The notes under the pieces are model-generated. The model had not been told where the DNA came from and did not search any database. It saw nothing but the letters and a program-made list of their open reading frames with translations. 7,784 nucleotides of DNA from contig JAJPYW010000025.1 of assembly GCA_021204715.1 (NCBI GenBank), positions 1 through 7,784 on the forward strand, read 5' to 3'. Shown here piece by piece: positions 6,671 through 7,784 of this stretch. Both the position numbers and the translations under genes were made by a program. The stretch's first letter is position 1. Each line of letters begins with the position of its first letter. Source of the DNA: Prevotellaceae bacterium (GTDB lineage: Bacteria; Bacteroidota; Bacteroidia; Bacteroidales; Bacteroidaceae).

Positions 6671-7784
6671 TTATTTCCTGAAACTTTTCAGCACGAAGCT
6701 TGGCGTGACGCGGATGTAGACGCCGAAGCTGAAATTAAACTCGTTCAGCCCCTTGGAGTGGGCGCTGATGGCTTCGAATTCGGCGCCTATCTTGTAGGCG
6801 TCGGTAAAGGCGTATGTATAGTCGGCACGCAGGTAGGCGGTGTGGATGCCGTGAAGCTGCACTTCTTCTTCCTTCATGCCCAAAGTGCTGAAGAAGGGGT
6901 TGCCGTAGAGGTTGGCGAACTGCTTGGGTGCGCCTACATACCCAAGTCTTAGCCCTAAACTGTCCCATAGTGTCATGCCAAGAGCGGCGTGCAGGGCAAA
7001 ACCGCCGTCAAAAGGCCAAAGGGTGCCTGACTGCTGGTAGCTGCCAAGCAGGTTTACCTCGGTACGTACGTTGGTCAAGGCCCGGCGGCGTGCGGCGTAG
7101 TCCATGCGCAGGCCGATGGAGGCGTTGGCTACCGTCTGCACGCCAAGTTGGGTGGTGTCTTGCTCGCCGCCCCGGTGCTGTATGAGCAACTGCACGGGTG
7201 TGGTGAATTTCAGGCGTGGATGGGCGGGATTCCAAGCGATGGTGGCGTTGGCACCTACGGTGAAGGCTTCTTGGTGGGAATCTAACTCGTAGATATAGCT
7301 TTGCCAGTCCAACCAGACATCGAAGTGGATGTGGGGGCGGTCGAGCAACAGCTGGAAGCCCATCTCGGGGTCGGCTGAGATGTTCAGCTCGGGGTTGTAC
7401 ATAGGCTCTATGAGCCGGTGGTTCTGTGCGCCATAGAGGTCACCGAAGACGAGCGTGAGGTTCTTGAACCTTGCTTCGGCACGGAAGAAGGGCAATGCGT
7501 GTGCCCCACGTTGGTATTGTGAGCCCTTCCATGTGGCAATGTCGTGGTAGGCGTAGTTGGGGTATTTGTTGGCGCCGTTGTAGAAGATAGCGTAAGCGCC
7601 GAGTTCCAAATGTATTTGGTCGATGGGGTTGTAAGTCAATACGGGACGGATGCGTACGCCGGGCAGTGTGTAGCCTTGGGTGAGCTTGGAAGTGTCGTAC
7701 TCGTTGTCGCGGAAGAAGGCTGTGGCGTCGACTTTCAATCCCAAACGTTGTGTCATGGTGGTATCAATGCACGCCGGCTCGGTG
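6671..7784 (-). CDS. Probable outer-membrane beta-barrel protein (5' end outside window)
   Basis: The frame is open from the window edge to the TAA at 6673-6671, giving 370 visible residues. An ATG at 7756 exists, but the codons upstream of it are open to the edge and no signal peptide follows it, so the true start lies beyond the window. The visible part is a run of amphipathic strands with alternating polar and hydrophobic/aromatic residues separated by polar turns. Examples are VRIRPVLTYN, IHLELGAYAIFY, LTLVFGDLYG, FDVWLDWQSYIYEL, LGLRLGYVG, TAYLRADYTYAF and FNFSFGVYIRV. It ends SFVLKSFRK, consistent with a terminal barrel strand. There are no TonB-receptor plug motifs or cytosolic enzyme motifs in the visible part. 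I infer a transport or porin-like barrel but do not recognise a named family. It converges on hisB and is unlikely to share its regulation. Confidence 0.7.
   Translation of the reverse strand, partial: TEPACIDTTMTQRLGLKVDATAFFRDNEYDTSKLTQGYTLPGVRIRPVLTYNPIDQIHLELGAYAIFYNGANKYPNYAYHDIATWKGSQYQRGAHALPFFRAEARFKNLTLVFGDLYGAQNHRLIEPMYNPELNISADPEMGFQLLLDRPHIHFDVWLDWQSYIYELDSHQEAFTVGANATIAWNPAHPRLKFTTPVQLLIQHRGGEQDTTQLGVQTVANASIGLRMDYAARRRALTNVRTEVNLLGSYQQSGTLWPFDGGFALHAALGMTLWDSLGLRLGYVGAPKQFANLYGNPFFSTLGMKEEEVQLHGIHTAYLRADYTYAFTDAYKIGAEFEAISAHSKGLNEFNFSFGVYIRVTPSFVLKSFRK

Overview
The window looks like chromosomal DNA from a member of the Bacteroidales (Bacteroides/Prevotella-like). Three things support this. 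The promoters carry the TAnnTTTG -7 element typical of the phylum. Start codons are preceded by A-rich leaders or nothing, not by Shine-Dalgarno sequences. The proteins (long-form HisG, bifunctional HisB, a Tyr/Trp-rich exported protein, an outer-membrane barrel) suit that group. I see no mobile element, tRNA, rRNA or CRISPR array.

Layout. Positions 1-614 (minus) hold the N-terminal part of an exported protein of unknown function, cut by the window edge. Positions 615-895 are non-coding and hold its promoter, a pair of direct repeats with a palindrome just upstream of that promoter, and a diverged tandem array of roughly 21-nt units. Positions 896-2065 (minus) encode an M24-family metallopeptidase (Xaa-Pro aminopeptidase-like) with all five metal ligands. 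Positions 2066-2317 are a divergent promoter region, with a minus-strand promoter for the peptidase and a plus-strand promoter for the histidine genes. It also holds a perfect palindrome plus T-tract over the peptidase -33 region. Positions 2318-6586 (plus) are a compact hisG-hisD-hisC-hisB operon. Positions 6587-6670 are a short convergent spacer. Positions 6671-7784 (minus) are the C-terminal part of a probable outer-membrane beta-barrel protein whose start lies outside the window.

How the genes work together. HisG makes phosphoribosyl-ATP (step 1). HisB supplies the dehydratase and phosphatase steps, HisC the transamination between them, and HisD the last two oxidations to histidine. The middle-pathway enzymes (HisI/HisE, HisA, HisH, HisF) are not here, because the operon ends at a convergent gene, so they must be elsewhere if the pathway is complete. 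The flanking genes have no evident role in histidine synthesis.

I did not find convincing evidence of a new biological system. The points most worth checking are the loss of all four zinc ligands in the HisB phosphatase domain, the repeat array and operator-like repeats upstream of the exported-protein gene, and the palindrome over the peptidase promoter.
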